Shown here: one piece after another, positions 8,270 through 16,688 of the stretch
Layout of the letters: the number at the start of each line of letters is the position of its first letter
How positions within the stretch are numbered: position 1 is the first letter of the stretch
NCBI GenBank assembly: GCA_017527625.1
Contig: JAFXPV010000049.1
Coordinates: 1 to 57,678 of the forward strand
Length of the DNA stretch: 57,678 bases
Direction of reading: 5' to 3'
Source of the DNA: Bacteroidales bacterium
GTDB lineage: Bacteria > Bacteroidota > Bacteroidia > Bacteroidales > UBA932
Notes under the pieces: model-generated
Database searches by the model: none
Seen by the model: only the letters and a program-made list of their open reading frames with translations
What the model was told of the DNA's origin: nothing
Made by a program: the position numbers and the translations under genes

Positions 8270-8557
8270 CTAACGGCTAGAAATGTACTTCTCCAATTTC
8301 GTATCAAGGTCATGCAGCTGTTGCATCACGTCTGACATCTCGTCCTTGTTTTCCAGCGAGATCAGACTCAGGGTCGTATCCAGCAGCACAATGCTCAGTA
8401 TATCCTGCATATCCTTGTTTTCATATCTCTGAAGATAAGATGAAACCTTGGCATCAATCTTCTTGGCGGCCGCACGCACCTTCGGCTCGTTTTCAGGCGC
8501 AACCTGAAACTTGTAGCTCCTCCCCCCGATAGTAATATTTATTGTCTGTTTCTCCAT
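8270..8557 (-). CDS. zapA: Cell division protein ZapA
   Basis: The 95-residue protein begins MEKQTINITIGGRSYKFQV and has a C-terminal coiled coil, as expected for ZapA, the small FtsZ-ring stabiliser. The ATG at 8557-8555 shares its A with the stop of the upstream coiled-coil gene (TGATG), so it is translationally coupled. A GTG one codon earlier is an alternative start. It is followed by the probable 6S RNA, a conserved zapA neighbourhood. Confidence 0.9.
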   Translation of the reverse strand: MEKQTINITIGGRSYKFQVAPENEPKVRAAAKKIDAKVSSYLQRYENKDMQDILSIVLLDTTLSLISLENKDEMSDVMQQLHDLDTKLEKYISSR

Positions 8558-8862
8558 CACATATTCAGCATTTCAATACAATTATCTATCTCCTGTATGA
8601 TCTTCTCCACACTCCTCTTCGCACGGGCACGGTCGTTGGCTGAGATATTGAAAGCATCGACCAGTTGTAAATTCTTGTTCTTGAGTTTAAGTTGATCTAT
8701 CTGTGTTTTTAGTTCTTCAATTGTTGTATTTTTAGCTAGGAGTTTATCCTGACAGTTTTCAAGCTCAGCCTCCAGACGCGTGTTTTCCGCCTTGCAGGCC
8801 TCGTACATCGAAATCAGAGTCTCTATCTTTGAGTTAAGTCCTTCGATAAACGCTTGTTCCAT
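8557..8862 (-). CDS. Small coiled-coil protein, ZapB-like candidate
   Basis: This 101-residue protein is almost entirely heptad-like coiled coil (residues about 5-70, rich in E, K, L and N), with a C-terminal segment RAKRSVEKIIQEIDNCIEML. No enzyme motif is present. It overlaps zapA by one base and is the first gene of the pair, which suggests a cell-division partner similar in concept to ZapB. A specific family could not be assigned. Unusually for this phylum, GGAGGT stands 6 nt before the ATG. Confidence 0.75.
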   Translation of the reverse strand: MEQAFIEGLNSKIETLISMYEACKAENTRLEAELENCQDKLLAKNTTIEELKTQIDQLKLKNKNLQLVDAFNISANDRARAKRSVEKIIQEIDNCIEMLNM

Positions 8863-8868
8863 AGGATT

Positions 8869-8874
8869 ACCTCC
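8869..8874 (-). promoter_or_regulatory. Shine-Dalgarno GGAGGT before the ZapB-like gene
   Basis: On the minus strand GGAGGT is followed by AATCCT and then ATG. Such a strong Shine-Dalgarno is rare in Bacteroidota, where the anti-SD of the ribosome is largely masked, so it may mark special control of this short leader. Confidence 0.5.
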
Positions 8875-8887
8875 AGTATATCCTTGG

Positions 8888-8895
8888 CAAATTTA
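8888..8895 (-). promoter_or_regulatory. -7 box of the zapB-like/zapA pair
   Basis: The minus strand reads TAAATTTG, an exact TAnnTTTG match. Transcription from about 8882 leaves a 20-nt leader holding the GGAGGT site. Confidence 0.55.
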
Positions 8896-8913
8896 GTAAA
8901 ATATTCCTGATAA

Positions 8914-10506
8914 TCACTCTACAAAACACCAATTGTTTCTAACAACCGGATTGATGCTTCCCTCGGCAATCAGCCGCTCGTAGATGATGTCCCTGATCTC
9001 ACCGTAGATGTCCAGCACGTAGCTGTTTTCTTCAGAGGTGTCGACACCGGCGCCTTCGGTAAGGAGGTTGCCGCCGCCCATCGCCCTGTAGGACGTCACG
9101 GCTACGGTATACTCTTTGTCAAGGTCGAAAGGCTGTCCGTTCTCGAGCGAGATTATCTCTATCCTCTCCCCTTTCGGTTTGCCGCGGTGCACCTTGTAGT
9201 TGATGCCGGCGGCCGAGTCTAAATTGTAGGTAGGTCCGACACCGTTCACCCAGTTGTCGTAGACATACTCGAGGTAGTCCTTAACCTGACGGCCGGACAG
9301 ATGGATCTTGTAGAGCGAATTCTCGAAAGGATAGATGGAGAACAGGTCATTGTAGAGCAGGTCGCCGCTCCTGAGCACTCCGGTGCGGCCGAGCGGAGCC
9401 GCGAAGGAAAGCTGGGCCCCGGAAGCTGTGAGCTGGACATCGTGCAGCAGGCTGACATAGGGATTCGGCCCGTCGAAGACATCGTTCAGGTCGATGTCAG
9501 CGGCGAGAGTGCCGACCTTGCGGTTGGTGAAGTCCCTCACCTTCTCAAAATCCTTTTCAAATAATGCGTCATACTCCGCATCCCTCGGCTTGCCTGCCAT
9601 AGGAATGAGTTCGCAGCTGATGTGCTTGTCGACAGGCCTGCCGCCTTCGAAGGTCAGGACTATTTCGCAATGCGCCAGATTCCTCGTGCGGTCGGCTGAA
9701 TTCATAAGCATCGTGGGCTGGTTGAAGTTGGCTGGTTCCTCGACGGCGGGGGTGTGGTCGTGCCCGGCAATCACCAGGTCGACCCCGCGCAGGTTCTCAG
9801 CAAGCCAGAGAGAAGGATTCTCGACGTCATCCACCGTGCCGGTACCTTTGCCGGCGTGGATCGACAGGATCACTACGTCCGGCTTCTCCTTGGCCCTGAC
9901 GCGGTCCACAAGATTCTGGGCGAAACCTTCAGCCTCGAGGAACTCGATCCCTTCGTATTTCTCTTCCGGAAGCCAGCTCTTGATCCTGGGGGTGATCATA
10001 CCTATGACAGCGACTTTCAGCCCGTTCTTCTTCAGAATCGTGTACTCCTTGAAATAAGGCTTGCCGCTGTCCTCATAGACGGCGTTGGCGGCCAGCAGGG
10101 GCATCTTGTACTCTTTCTTGAGCCGGTCGTACACCGGATGGCCGGGCTCTATGTCGTGGTTGCCCACAATCACTGCGTCGCACTTCATATAGTCCATAAT
10201 ACGGGTATATATGTGCGGCTCGTCAGTAGCGACATAGTTGTAATAATAGGCCGCATTGTCGCCCTGCAGGTTGTCGCCGTTGTCGATGAAGATGAGGTTC
10301 GGATCGGCCTTGCGCGCCTCTTTGAGGTAGGCCGACACGTTGGACAGCGACTGCTGGTCTGCGCCGCCCGTGTAGCTCTGGCTGAAATACCGGCCGTGAA
10401 CGTCAGAAACGGCATATATGTCAAGTTTGTATTCGCCATCCTTATGCTTGCAGGAGCAGGCAAGTGTCAGGACAGCCAGTGCAGCGATAAAAACTTTCCT
10501 TATCAT
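8914..10506 (-). CDS. 5'-nucleotidase / 2',3'-cyclic phosphodiesterase family lipoprotein
   Basis: This 530-residue UshA/YfkN-type enzyme has a lipoprotein-like signal peptide with cysteines at 17 and 19. The calcineurin-like metal site is visible as SDVHGRY (D35, H37), NGDN (D78), GNHD (115-118) and later HAGKG and GHDHTP. The C-terminal 5'-nucleotidase domain has the NGVGPTYNLD substrate loop. It should dephosphorylate nucleotides or cyclic phosphodiesters at the cell surface or periplasm for nucleoside and phosphate scavenging. It overlaps the upstream nitrilase gene by ATGA. Exact substrate is uncertain. Confidence 0.88.
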   Translation of the reverse strand: MIRKVFIAALAVLTLACSCKHKDGEYKLDIYAVSDVHGRYFSQSYTGGADQQSLSNVSAYLKEARKADPNLIFIDNGDNLQGDNAAYYYNYVATDEPHIYTRIMDYMKCDAVIVGNHDIEPGHPVYDRLKKEYKMPLLAANAVYEDSGKPYFKEYTILKKNGLKVAVIGMITPRIKSWLPEEKYEGIEFLEAEGFAQNLVDRVRAKEKPDVVILSIHAGKGTGTVDDVENPSLWLAENLRGVDLVIAGHDHTPAVEEPANFNQPTMLMNSADRTRNLAHCEIVLTFEGGRPVDKHISCELIPMAGKPRDAEYDALFEKDFEKVRDFTNRKVGTLAADIDLNDVFDGPNPYVSLLHDVQLTASGAQLSFAAPLGRTGVLRSGDLLYNDLFSIYPFENSLYKIHLSGRQVKDYLEYVYDNWVNGVGPTYNLDSAAGINYKVHRGKPKGERIEIISLENGQPFDLDKEYTVAVTSYRAMGGGNLLTEGAGVDTSEENSYVLDIYGEIRDIIYERLIAEGSINPVVRNNWCFVE

Positions 10507-11282
10507 AGTTCTATAGTAAATCTGTCATTGTCTTTCCAAATAGGGAATTTCTCCCTGTAGTCCGTCAGGGCAGCCCGGTCAATCTCGGCTTCGACGAAGC
10601 TGCGGCCATCGATTTCCATCACGCGTCCTAGCGGCGCACCGCCGAAATCCCAAACGTTCGAGCGGCCGTCGTAGTCACACTCAGGATCGCTGCCGACACG
10701 GTTGCAGAAGGCCACGTAGCACATATTCTCTATGGCGCGGGAGCTGGCCATCATAGTGGCATAGACCGAGCGGGATGCCGGCCACGAAGCCACATTCAGC
10801 AAAAGGTCGTAGGCATTGCCTTCATTGCGCAGCCATACGGGGAAGCGGAGGTCGTAGCACACCGACAGGCCGATGTTCCAGCCCCGGTAGTCAACCACAG
10901 TCTTGCTGCGGCCGCAGCTTATCACCTTGTCCTCGCCAGAGAATGAGAAAGCGTGCCTTTTGTCGTACTGGAACACTTCGCCCTTTTCGGTGACGAAATA
11001 AAGCCTGTTGAAGGCCTTGCCGCCGTCCTTGACGAGGATGGAGCCAGCCACGGCACAACCGGCGCGGGAAGCAGCGTCAAGCATAGCGCAGAGCGTGGGG
11101 CCGCCGCAAGGCTCTGCGTAATCGAGGTTGAACGTAAATGCCGTATTGAAGAACTCCGGGAAAACCAGAAGGTCAGGAGCGCCGCGCTCAGCAACATAGA
11201 TGTCTACAGCACGGCTGAAAGACTCCCGGTTGCCGTCAGGGTCTTCCCAGCACGAATCCAGTTGGCATAAAGCAAGCTTCAT
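10503..11282 (-). CDS. Nitrilase-family amidohydrolase (omega-amidase-like)
   Basis: The 259-residue cytoplasmic protein has the catalytic triad E43 (LVFPEFF), K108 (YDKRHAF) and C142 (SVCYDLRFP). The closest known group is YafV/Nit2 omega-amidase, which hydrolyses 2-oxoglutaramate or 2-oxosuccinamate. A specific substrate cannot be read from sequence. The ATG at 11282 was chosen because the protein then begins MKLALCQLD as in homologues; an upstream frame adds nine unrelated residues. The end overlaps the 5'-nucleotidase start (ATGA). Confidence 0.85.
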   Translation of the reverse strand: MKLALCQLDSCWEDPDGNRESFSRAVDIYVAERGAPDLLVFPEFFNTAFTFNLDYAEPCGGPTLCAMLDAASRAGCAVAGSILVKDGGKAFNRLYFVTEKGEVFQYDKRHAFSFSGEDKVISCGRSKTVVDYRGWNIGLSVCYDLRFPVWLRNEGNAYDLLLNVASWPASRSVYATMMASSRAIENMCYVAFCNRVGSDPECDYDGRSNVWDFGGAPLGRVMEIDGRSFVEAEIDRAALTDYREKFPIWKDNDRFTIEL

Positions 11283-11306
11283 AGCGATGATGTCGCCGCT
11301 AATGTA

Positions 11307-11336
11307 CAAAAAAAAGACGGCTTCAAGAGCCGTCTT
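11307..11336 (-). terminator. Intrinsic terminator of the rpmB-rpmG-DUF4295 operon
   Basis: Read on the minus strand, AAGACGGCT-CTTGA-AGCCGTCTT is a perfect 9-bp stem (11314-11336) followed by a run of T (A-run 11307-11315 on plus). It ends the ribosomal-protein transcript just before the nitrilase gene. Confidence 0.9.
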
Positions 11337-11358
11337 TTAAGCATCAGACAGAAAAAAA

Positions 11359-11517
11359 TTACTTCTTAGCGAAAAATTCTTTAGCCTTGTCTATCGGAAC
11401 GAGATCCTCGTCAAAAGCATAAGCACCTGTGCGCTCTGATTTGACCATGCGGATGCACTTCACTACATTTTTCTGGGTTTTGTCACCGCGGAAACCTGCA
11501 ACTGCTTTCTTTGCCAT
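11359..11517 (-). CDS. DUF4295 protein
   Basis: This short, basic 52-residue protein (MAKKAVAGFRGDKTQKNVVK... ending KAKEFFAKK) is typical of Bacteroidota, where it almost always follows rpmB and rpmG. Its function is not established; position and basic charge suggest a ribosome-associated protein. It is 19 nt downstream of rpmG and followed by the operon terminator. Confidence 0.85.
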   Translation of the reverse strand: MAKKAVAGFRGDKTQKNVVKCIRMVKSERTGAYAFDEDLVPIDKAKEFFAKK

Positions 11518-11536
11518 AATTCTAGGATTTTAACAA

Positions 11537-11719
11537 TTATTTAATCTCGCGATGGAGGGTTACCTTCCTCAGATAAGGATTGTATTTCTTGCGCTCCAGA
11601 CGCTCTGTCGTGTTCTTTTTGTTCTTGGTGGTTACGTATCTTGAGATACCCGGAACACCGCTTTCTTTCTGCTCGGTGCATTCCAGAATAACCTGTACCC
11701 TGTTACCTTTCTTTGCCAT
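11537..11719 (-). CDS. rpmG: 50S ribosomal protein L33
   Basis: Sixty residues match bL33 ([40 protein letters not shown]). Only one cysteine remains (ECTEQ; the usual second one of the pair and the C-terminal CP are replaced by Q and N), so this is the zinc-free form. It is the middle gene of rpmB-rpmG-DUF4295. Confidence 0.96.
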   Translation of the reverse strand: MAKKGNRVQVILECTEQKESGVPGISRYVTTKNKKNTTERLERKKYNPYLRKVTLHREIK

Positions 11720-11731
11720 GGCCTGTGAATT

Positions 11732-11974
11732 TTAAACGATGTCGATTAAACCTTTTTCCTGTGAACGCTTAAGGGTTGCGGCGAGACCGTTCTTGTAGAT
11801 AGTCTTCATACCGTTGCAAGACACCTTAAGAGTGATGAACCTCTTCTCCTCCTCTGACCAGAATTTCTTAGTCTTCAGGTTGGGGGCGAATTCGCGTTTT
11901 ACACGCCTTCTTGAATGGGAAACGTGGTTTCCAATCATTCTGGTCTTTCCTGTAACTTGACAAACTCGTGACAT
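11732..11974 (-). CDS. rpmB: 50S ribosomal protein L28
   Basis: The 80-residue protein begins MSRVCQVTGKTRMIGNHVSHS, the standard bL28 N-terminus, and ends in KRSQEKGLIDIV. The ATG at 11974 fits the family; a longer frame upstream adds 14 residues that do not. It is first in the operon with rpmG 12 nt downstream. No clean TAnnTTTG box was seen upstream (nearest GATATTTG), so it may partly be read from lepB. Confidence 0.97.
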   Translation of the reverse strand: MSRVCQVTGKTRMIGNHVSHSRRRVKREFAPNLKTKKFWSEEEKRFITLKVSCNGMKTIYKNGLAATLKRSQEKGLIDIV

Positions 11975-12045
11975 AGTATACTGATTTTTATATATTTCTG
12001 CTTTTGGGGGCTGCAAATATCAAAAATTAATTTTTAATAAGCAAA

Positions 12046-13407
12046 TTATTTTGCTTTTAAAACAATCTTTAACAACCTGTTCCATCTTATATTCCTCGGG
12101 AAGGACTTGTTATGGTCCGTAGAGAGCCAGATCACAGAGGGTTTGCCCACGATGTGAGTCTCCGGAACGAAGCCCCAGTAACGGGAATCAAGAGAGTTGT
12201 GACGGTTGTCGCCCATCATAAAATAATAATCATACTTGAAGGTGTAGCTGTCTGCAGGAGTTCCGTTGATGTAGAACTTTCCGTCCTTCTCCACAAGGTC
12301 GTTGTCCTCATAGACGTCGATGATGCGGCGGTAGAGAGCTATGTTGTCCTCGTCGAGGGTCACGGTCGCGCCCTTCTTCGGGATCCAGAGGGGACCGTAC
12401 TCATCCCTCGTCCAGCCTGTTTCGGTGAAGGGGAAGAGCATCAGCATCTCCTGGCTGCCGCTCTGGTATTCAGTCTCGATGTTCGCAGTCACTGAGACTA
12501 CGTTCTTGAGAGACTTGACCTTTTCGAGCGCCTCAGCAGTGAGGAACAGCGAAGGATAGCCGGGCATCGTCTGGTTGAACCACGACTCCGCTGCGTTCAC
12601 TCCGATGTCCGAAAGCACTTTGGGATTGATGGAAGATCCGTCGGTGACGACTGCGTAGCTGTACTGGATACCTTTGAAATCCTTCTGCTTGAGACCGTTC
12701 ACGTAGACTTCTCCGTCGATGACCCGCAGGCTGTCTCCGGCCACTGCCACGCAGCGTTTCACATAATGGTCGGTCTTGTCGGCCGGGCGGGAGATCAGCG
12801 GACCGTAAGTCCTTTCGGTGTACTCCTTGCCGTTGAAACGCACGTGAGTGTAGTAATCATCGGCCGGAAGCCTTGACAGCACCGTGTCGCCGTGAGGAAA
12901 ATTGAAGACTACATAGTCGTCGCGCTGCACTCCCGAGAAGCCCTTCAGCCTGCGGTACTTAACCTTTATGCCTTCGACATAGCAGGGTTTAAGGCTGCCG
13001 GGGAAGACATTATGCATAAAAGGCATCGAAACGGGATGCTCGGGAACTCTCGGCCCGTAGCTGAGCTTGTCCACGAACAGGAAGTCTCCGGTCATAAGGC
13101 TCGATTCCATCGAAGACGAAGGAATCTTGAACGACTGGAAGAAGAAGATGTTGATGAACGTCACCAGGATCACGGCGAAGATGATGTCGTCGAGCCAGTC
13201 GTTCCACGCACTGCGCTTCTGGCCTTCTTTATAACGTTTCTTCCAGAAGTTCCAGCGGACCTTCTTGGTGATGAAGATGTCAAAGATCACTCCCAGGCCG
13301 AGCAGCCACCAATAGTTGCCCAACCAGACTACCCATAGAACATAGAGTACGGCCCATATACCGAACCGTACCCATTTGTTCTTCAAGTATGATTGTTTTT
13401 CAGCCAA
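12046..13407 (-). CDS. lepB: Signal peptidase I
   Basis: This membrane-bound serine protease removes signal peptides from exported proteins. The 453-residue form has two or three hydrophobic segments before residue 92, the catalytic motif KIPSSSME with Ser99, the general base Lys217 in YVKRCVAVAGD, and the C-terminal MGDNRHNSLDSRYWGFV box E. It is longer than E. coli LepB because of an insertion between boxes C and D, as in other Bacteroidota. It starts 2 nt after rplT and ends the thrS-infC-rpmI-rplT-lepB run. Confidence 0.95.
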   Translation of the reverse strand: MAEKQSYLKNKWVRFGIWAVLYVLWVVWLGNYWWLLGLGVIFDIFITKKVRWNFWKKRYKEGQKRSAWNDWLDDIIFAVILVTFINIFFFQSFKIPSSSMESSLMTGDFLFVDKLSYGPRVPEHPVSMPFMHNVFPGSLKPCYVEGIKVKYRRLKGFSGVQRDDYVVFNFPHGDTVLSRLPADDYYTHVRFNGKEYTERTYGPLISRPADKTDHYVKRCVAVAGDSLRVIDGEVYVNGLKQKDFKGIQYSYAVVTDGSSINPKVLSDIGVNAAESWFNQTMPGYPSLFLTAEALEKVKSLKNVVSVTANIETEYQSGSQEMLMLFPFTETGWTRDEYGPLWIPKKGATVTLDEDNIALYRRIIDVYEDNDLVEKDGKFYINGTPADSYTFKYDYYFMMGDNRHNSLDSRYWGFVPETHIVGKPSVIWLSTDHNKSFPRNIRWNRLLKIVLKAK

Positions 13408-13409
13408 GC

Positions 13410-13757
13410 TTATTCCTTAACTGAATTTACAATTGCTTCGAATGCTTTAGGATCATTCATAGCCAGGTCGGCGAGGACCTTGCGGTTGAGACCGACGTTC
13501 TGTGCGTTGAGCTTACCCATAAACTGAGAGTAAGTCATTCCGTGCTGACGTGCAGCAGCGTTGATACGGGTGATCCACAGGGCGCGGAAGTTGCGCTTTT
13601 TGGTTTTGCGGTCACGGTATGCGTAGGTAAGACCTTTTTCGTATGTGTTCTTTGCAACGGTCCATACATTCCTTCTTGACAGGAAATTACCGCGGGTCTC
13701 TTTCAGGACTTTCTTACGGCGTGCTCTTGAAGCAACCGAATTTACACTTCTAGGCAT
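13410..13757 (-). CDS. rplT: 50S ribosomal protein L20
   Basis: The 115-residue bL20 begins [19 protein letters not shown] and ends [19 protein letters not shown], normal length. It follows rpmI after a 75-nt gap that holds a small stem (CCGGA/TCCGG, about 13784-13799). In other bacteria L20 represses this operon by binding mRNA; the stem could be such a site, but that is inference. Confidence 0.97.
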   Translation of the reverse strand: MPRSVNSVASRARRKKVLKETRGNFLSRRNVWTVAKNTYEKGLTYAYRDRKTKKRNFRALWITRINAAARQHGMTYSQFMGKLNAQNVGLNRKVLADLAMNDPKAFEAIVNSVKE

Positions 13758-13832
13758 AATTTTGCGTTTTTGAATGTCAGCGCCGGACCAGTTCCGGACT
13801 TGTCAGCTGTCCACTCGGTTAATAATAATGAT

Positions 13833-14027
13833 TTACTTGACCAGCAGAGTTCTGATTCTCTTGTTGTCTGCAGGGGTTACGATGGCGATGTGGCCGAGGT
13901 TCCTTTTCTGCTTGTTGGTCTTCTTGGTGAGAATGTGGCTGTGATAAGCGTGTCTTCTCTTGATTTTACCGGATCCGGTGAGCGTGAAACGCTTCTTTGA
14001 ACCGGAATTCGTTTTCATTTTAGGCAT
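13833..14027 (-). CDS. rpmI: 50S ribosomal protein L35
   Basis: The 64-residue bL35 has [25 protein letters not shown] at its start (read as the usual PKMKT..AKKRF variant) and the basic [16 protein letters not shown] core. It sits in the conserved infC-rpmI-rplT order, 32 nt after infC. Confidence 0.97.
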   Translation of the reverse strand: MPKMKTNSGSKKRFTLTGSGKIKRRHAYHSHILTKKTNKQKRNLGHIAIVTPADNKRIRTLLVK

Positions 14028-14059
14028 TTTCGATAGTTTTTATTTGTTTGTCGTAATGT

Positions 14060-14653
14060 TTACTTTTTTGAGGAAGGACCGATCATCATAATCATCCTCT
14101 TGCCTTCGAGCTTCGGCAGCTGCTCCACCTTGCCGTAATCTTCAAGTTCGATTGCGAACCTGAGCAGGAGTTTCTCGCCCTGCTCCGAGAAGAGGATCGA
14201 ACGGCCGCGGAAGAACACGTAAGCTTTCACCTTGCTGCCTTCCTTGAGGAAGTTGATGGCGTGCTTCAGCTTGAACTGGAAGTCGTGCTCATCGGTCTGC
14301 GGACCGAACCTGATCTCTTTGATCACGACCTTGGATGCATTAGCCTTCTGCATCTTGGCCTTTTTGCGCTGCTGATACTGGAACTTCTGATAATCAATGA
14401 TCTTACATACAGGCGGATCAGAATTGGGGGCTATTTCGACCAAGTCCAACTCCTGCGCTTCAGCCATAGCAAGAGCTTCCCTCAACGGGTAAATCCCCTG
14501 CTCTACGTTGTCTCCCACGACGCGCACCTGCTGTGCGGTGATTTCTTCGTTGATGCGATTCCTGTCCTCGTTCTTGTTGGTTCTCTGAGGGTTGGAATTC
14601 TTTTTCTGTGGTGTGGGTTTGGGCCGCGGCGGCCGGTAATTAGAAGTTGCTAT
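14060..14653 (-). CDS. infC: Translation initiation factor IF-3 with AUA start
   Basis: IF-3 binds the 30S subunit and rejects non-AUG start codons. The core is clear: [53 protein letters not shown] and [13 protein letters not shown]. Between the in-frame thrS stop (14671-14669) and the conserved core there is no ATG or TTG, and the first GTG (14527) lies inside the conserved domain. The only sensible start is ATA at 14653, 8 nt after a perfect AGGAGG. This gives 197 residues with a basic, proline-rich N-terminal extension as in relatives. A rare start codon matches the known IF-3 autoregulation (AUU in E. coli). Confidence 0.92.
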   Translation of the reverse strand: MATSNYRPPRPKPTPQKKNSNPQRTNKNEDRNRINEEITAQQVRVVGDNVEQGIYPLREALAMAEAQELDLVEIAPNSDPPVCKIIDYQKFQYQQRKKAKMQKANASKVVIKEIRFGPQTDEHDFQFKLKHAINFLKEGSKVKAYVFFRGRSILFSEQGEKLLLRFAIELEDYGKVEQLPKLEGKRMIMMIGPSSKK

Positions 14654-14667
14654 TTTGGTATCCTCCT
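14653..14667 (-). promoter_or_regulatory. AGGAGG Shine-Dalgarno plus AUA start of infC
   Basis: Minus strand: AGGAGG (14667-14662), an 8-nt spacer, then ATA (14653-14651). A full Shine-Dalgarno is rare in this phylum. Together with a non-AUG start it looks like a dedicated autoregulatory initiation site read by IF-3. Confidence 0.7.
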
Positions 14668-14668
14668 G

Positions 14669-16603
14669 TTAATTAAGTTGTTGGTAAATCTCGTCCTTTA
14701 TCAGTTTCACAAAATCTTCAATTTTCATAGTACCGACGTTCACTCCACCCTGCTTGCGCACTGACACTGTACCTGCTTCGGCTTCCTTCTCGCCGACTAT
14801 CAGCAGATACGGTATCCTCTTCAGTTCATTTTCACGTATCTTCTTGCCAATGGTCTCGTTACGGTCGTCTACGGAGGCGCGAATATCGGAATTATTAAAC
14901 AATTCGCAAACTTTTTTTGCAAAATCGTTGTACTTCTCACTCAGTGACATAACTACCACTTGGTCAGGAGCCAGCCACAGAGGAAGCTTGCCGGCGGTGT
15001 GCTCGAGGAGCACAGCCACGAAACGTTCCATAGAGCCGAACGGGGCGCGGTGGATCATTACGGGACGGCTGCGCTTGTCGTCTGTGTCGATATATTCGAG
15101 TTCGAAACGCTCCGGGAGGTTGTAGTCCACCTGGATGGTGCCGAGCTGCCACTTGCGGCCAAGGGCGTCTTTCACCATAAAGTCGAGCTTCGGACCATAG
15201 AACGCAGCCTCTCCTGTCTTCACGGTGGTGTTCAGGCCTTTTTCAGCAGCCGCCTCGATGATGGCGCTTTCGGCCTTGGCCCAGTTCTCGTCAGTACCTA
15301 TATATTTCTCCTTGTCTTCCGGGTCGCGGAGAGAAACCTGTGCTTCATACTCCTTGAAGTCCAAAGTCTTGAAGACATAGAGGATGATGTCGATAACCTT
15401 GCAGAACTCTTCCTTGATCTGGTCGGGACGGCAGAAGAGGTGGGCGTCATCCTGAGTGAATCCGCGCACGCGTGTCAGTCCGTGCAGCTCACCGCTCTGC
15501 TCATATCTGTACACTGTGCCGAACTCGGCGAAGCGCAGAGGCAGGTCCCTGTATGAACGGGGCTTGCTGCGGTAGATCTCGCAGTGGTGAGGGCAGTTCT
15601 TCGGTTTGAGCAGATACTCTTCCCCTTCCTGCGGAGTAGTGATGGGGCGGAACGAATCGGCGCCGTAGTGAGCCCAGTGACCGGAAGTCACATAGAGTTC
15701 CTTGCTTCCTATGTGCGGAGTGATGACCGGCAGATAGCCGTATCTCTTCTGCACCTTCTTGAGGAATTCCTGCAGACGGTCGCGCAGGTCGGCGCCTTTC
15801 GGCAGCCAGAGAGGCAGACCCTGTCCCACCCTGTTGGAGAAGGTGAAGAGCTCGAGCTCCTTGCCGAGCTTGCGGTGGTCGCGCTTCTTGGCCTCTTCGA
15901 GGAGCACGAGGTATTCGTCGAGCATACTCTTCTTGGGGAAGGTTATGCCGTAGATGCGGGTCAGCATCTTGTTATGCTCGTCGCCGCGCCAGTAGGCACC
16001 GGCGATGGAAGTCAGTTTGATGGCCTTGATGACAGATGTGTCGCGAAGGTGAGGACCGCGGCAAAGGTCGGTGAACGAACCGTTGGTGTAGAAACTGATG
16101 TGGCCGTCCTCAAGGCCTTCGATGAGCTCGCATTTGTACTGGTCGCCCTTCTCGGTGAAGGTCTTCATAGCCTCGGCCTTGGGAACGTCCTTGCGCACGA
16201 AGTGCTGGCCCTGGCGGGCGAATTCGGTCATCTTGTCCTCGATGGCCTTCAGGTCGGCGTCGGTGATCTGCTTGTCTCCGAGGTCTACGTCATAGTAGAA
16301 ACCGTTGTCGATGGCGGGGCCGATACCGAACTTGATGCCGGGATAAAGAGTTTCCAGAGCCTCTGCCATAAGGTGTGAAGAAGAGTGCCAGAAAACCTTC
16401 TTGGCCTCCTCGTCCTCCCATTTGTGGAGCTTGAGGGTTGCATCCTCAGTTATGGGGCGTTCCAGGTCCGTCACCACACCGTTGACCGTTGCGGCCAGGA
16501 CATCCGAAGCGAGCCTCGGGCTGATGGACATTGCTATTTCATAGGCGCTGATACCGCTTTCGTATTCGCGTACGCTACCGTCCGGAAAAGTGATCTTTAT
16601 CAT
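14669..16603 (-). CDS. thrS: Threonyl-tRNA synthetase
   Basis: The 644-residue protein has the full bacterial architecture: TGS domain (1-60, [13 protein letters not shown]), editing domain with HSSSH (73-77) and CRGPH (181-185), the class II catalytic core with zinc ligand C337 (KPKNCPHH), [23 protein letters not shown] and motif 3 [13 protein letters not shown], and an anticodon-binding domain. The ATG at 16603 gives the family-typical start and lies behind a good -7 box; an upstream frame extending to 16732 crosses the divergent kinase gene and is rejected. infC starts 15 nt downstream. Confidence 0.97.
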   Translation of the reverse strand: MIKITFPDGSVREYESGISAYEIAMSISPRLASDVLAATVNGVVTDLERPITEDATLKLHKWEDEEAKKVFWHSSSHLMAEALETLYPGIKFGIGPAIDNGFYYDVDLGDKQITDADLKAIEDKMTEFARQGQHFVRKDVPKAEAMKTFTEKGDQYKCELIEGLEDGHISFYTNGSFTDLCRGPHLRDTSVIKAIKLTSIAGAYWRGDEHNKMLTRIYGITFPKKSMLDEYLVLLEEAKKRDHRKLGKELELFTFSNRVGQGLPLWLPKGADLRDRLQEFLKKVQKRYGYLPVITPHIGSKELYVTSGHWAHYGADSFRPITTPQEGEEYLLKPKNCPHHCEIYRSKPRSYRDLPLRFAEFGTVYRYEQSGELHGLTRVRGFTQDDAHLFCRPDQIKEEFCKVIDIILYVFKTLDFKEYEAQVSLRDPEDKEKYIGTDENWAKAESAIIEAAAEKGLNTTVKTGEAAFYGPKLDFMVKDALGRKWQLGTIQVDYNLPERFELEYIDTDDKRSRPVMIHRAPFGSMERFVAVLLEHTAGKLPLWLAPDQVVVMSLSEKYNDFAKKVCELFNNSDIRASVDDRNETIGKKIRENELKRIPYLLIVGEKEAEAGTVSVRKQGGVNVGTMKIEDFVKLIKDEIYQQLN

Positions 16604-16637
16604 AATCTGTCTGTTGATATGTTCATTATAAGGCAGG

Positions 16638-16645
16638 CAAAGATA
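16638..16645 (-). promoter_or_regulatory. -7 box of thrS operon
   Basis: The minus strand reads TATCTTTG, an exact consensus match, with a predicted leader of about 28 nt. It is back to back with the dnk promoter, 21 bp away start to start. Confidence 0.65.
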
Positions 16646-16658
16646 TACAATTTTTTGG

Positions 16659-16666
16659 TATTTTTG
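16659..16666 (+). promoter_or_regulatory. -7 box of deoxynucleoside kinase gene
   Basis: TATTTTTG is an exact consensus match, 22 nt before the ATG at 16689. Confidence 0.65.
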
Positions 16667-16688
16667 TATTAAGGTATAGACATCAATC

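Noticed and set aside
14060..14527. infC starting at GTG 14527
   Set aside because: It would remove the conserved NRINEEI segment of the IF-3 N-domain and has no ribosome-binding sequence, unlike the ATA at 14653.
16604..16688. T-box leader before thrS
   Set aside because: The gap to the divergent gene is only 85 bp with a -7 box in the middle, leaving under 35 nt of leader; T-boxes also are not typical of this phylum.
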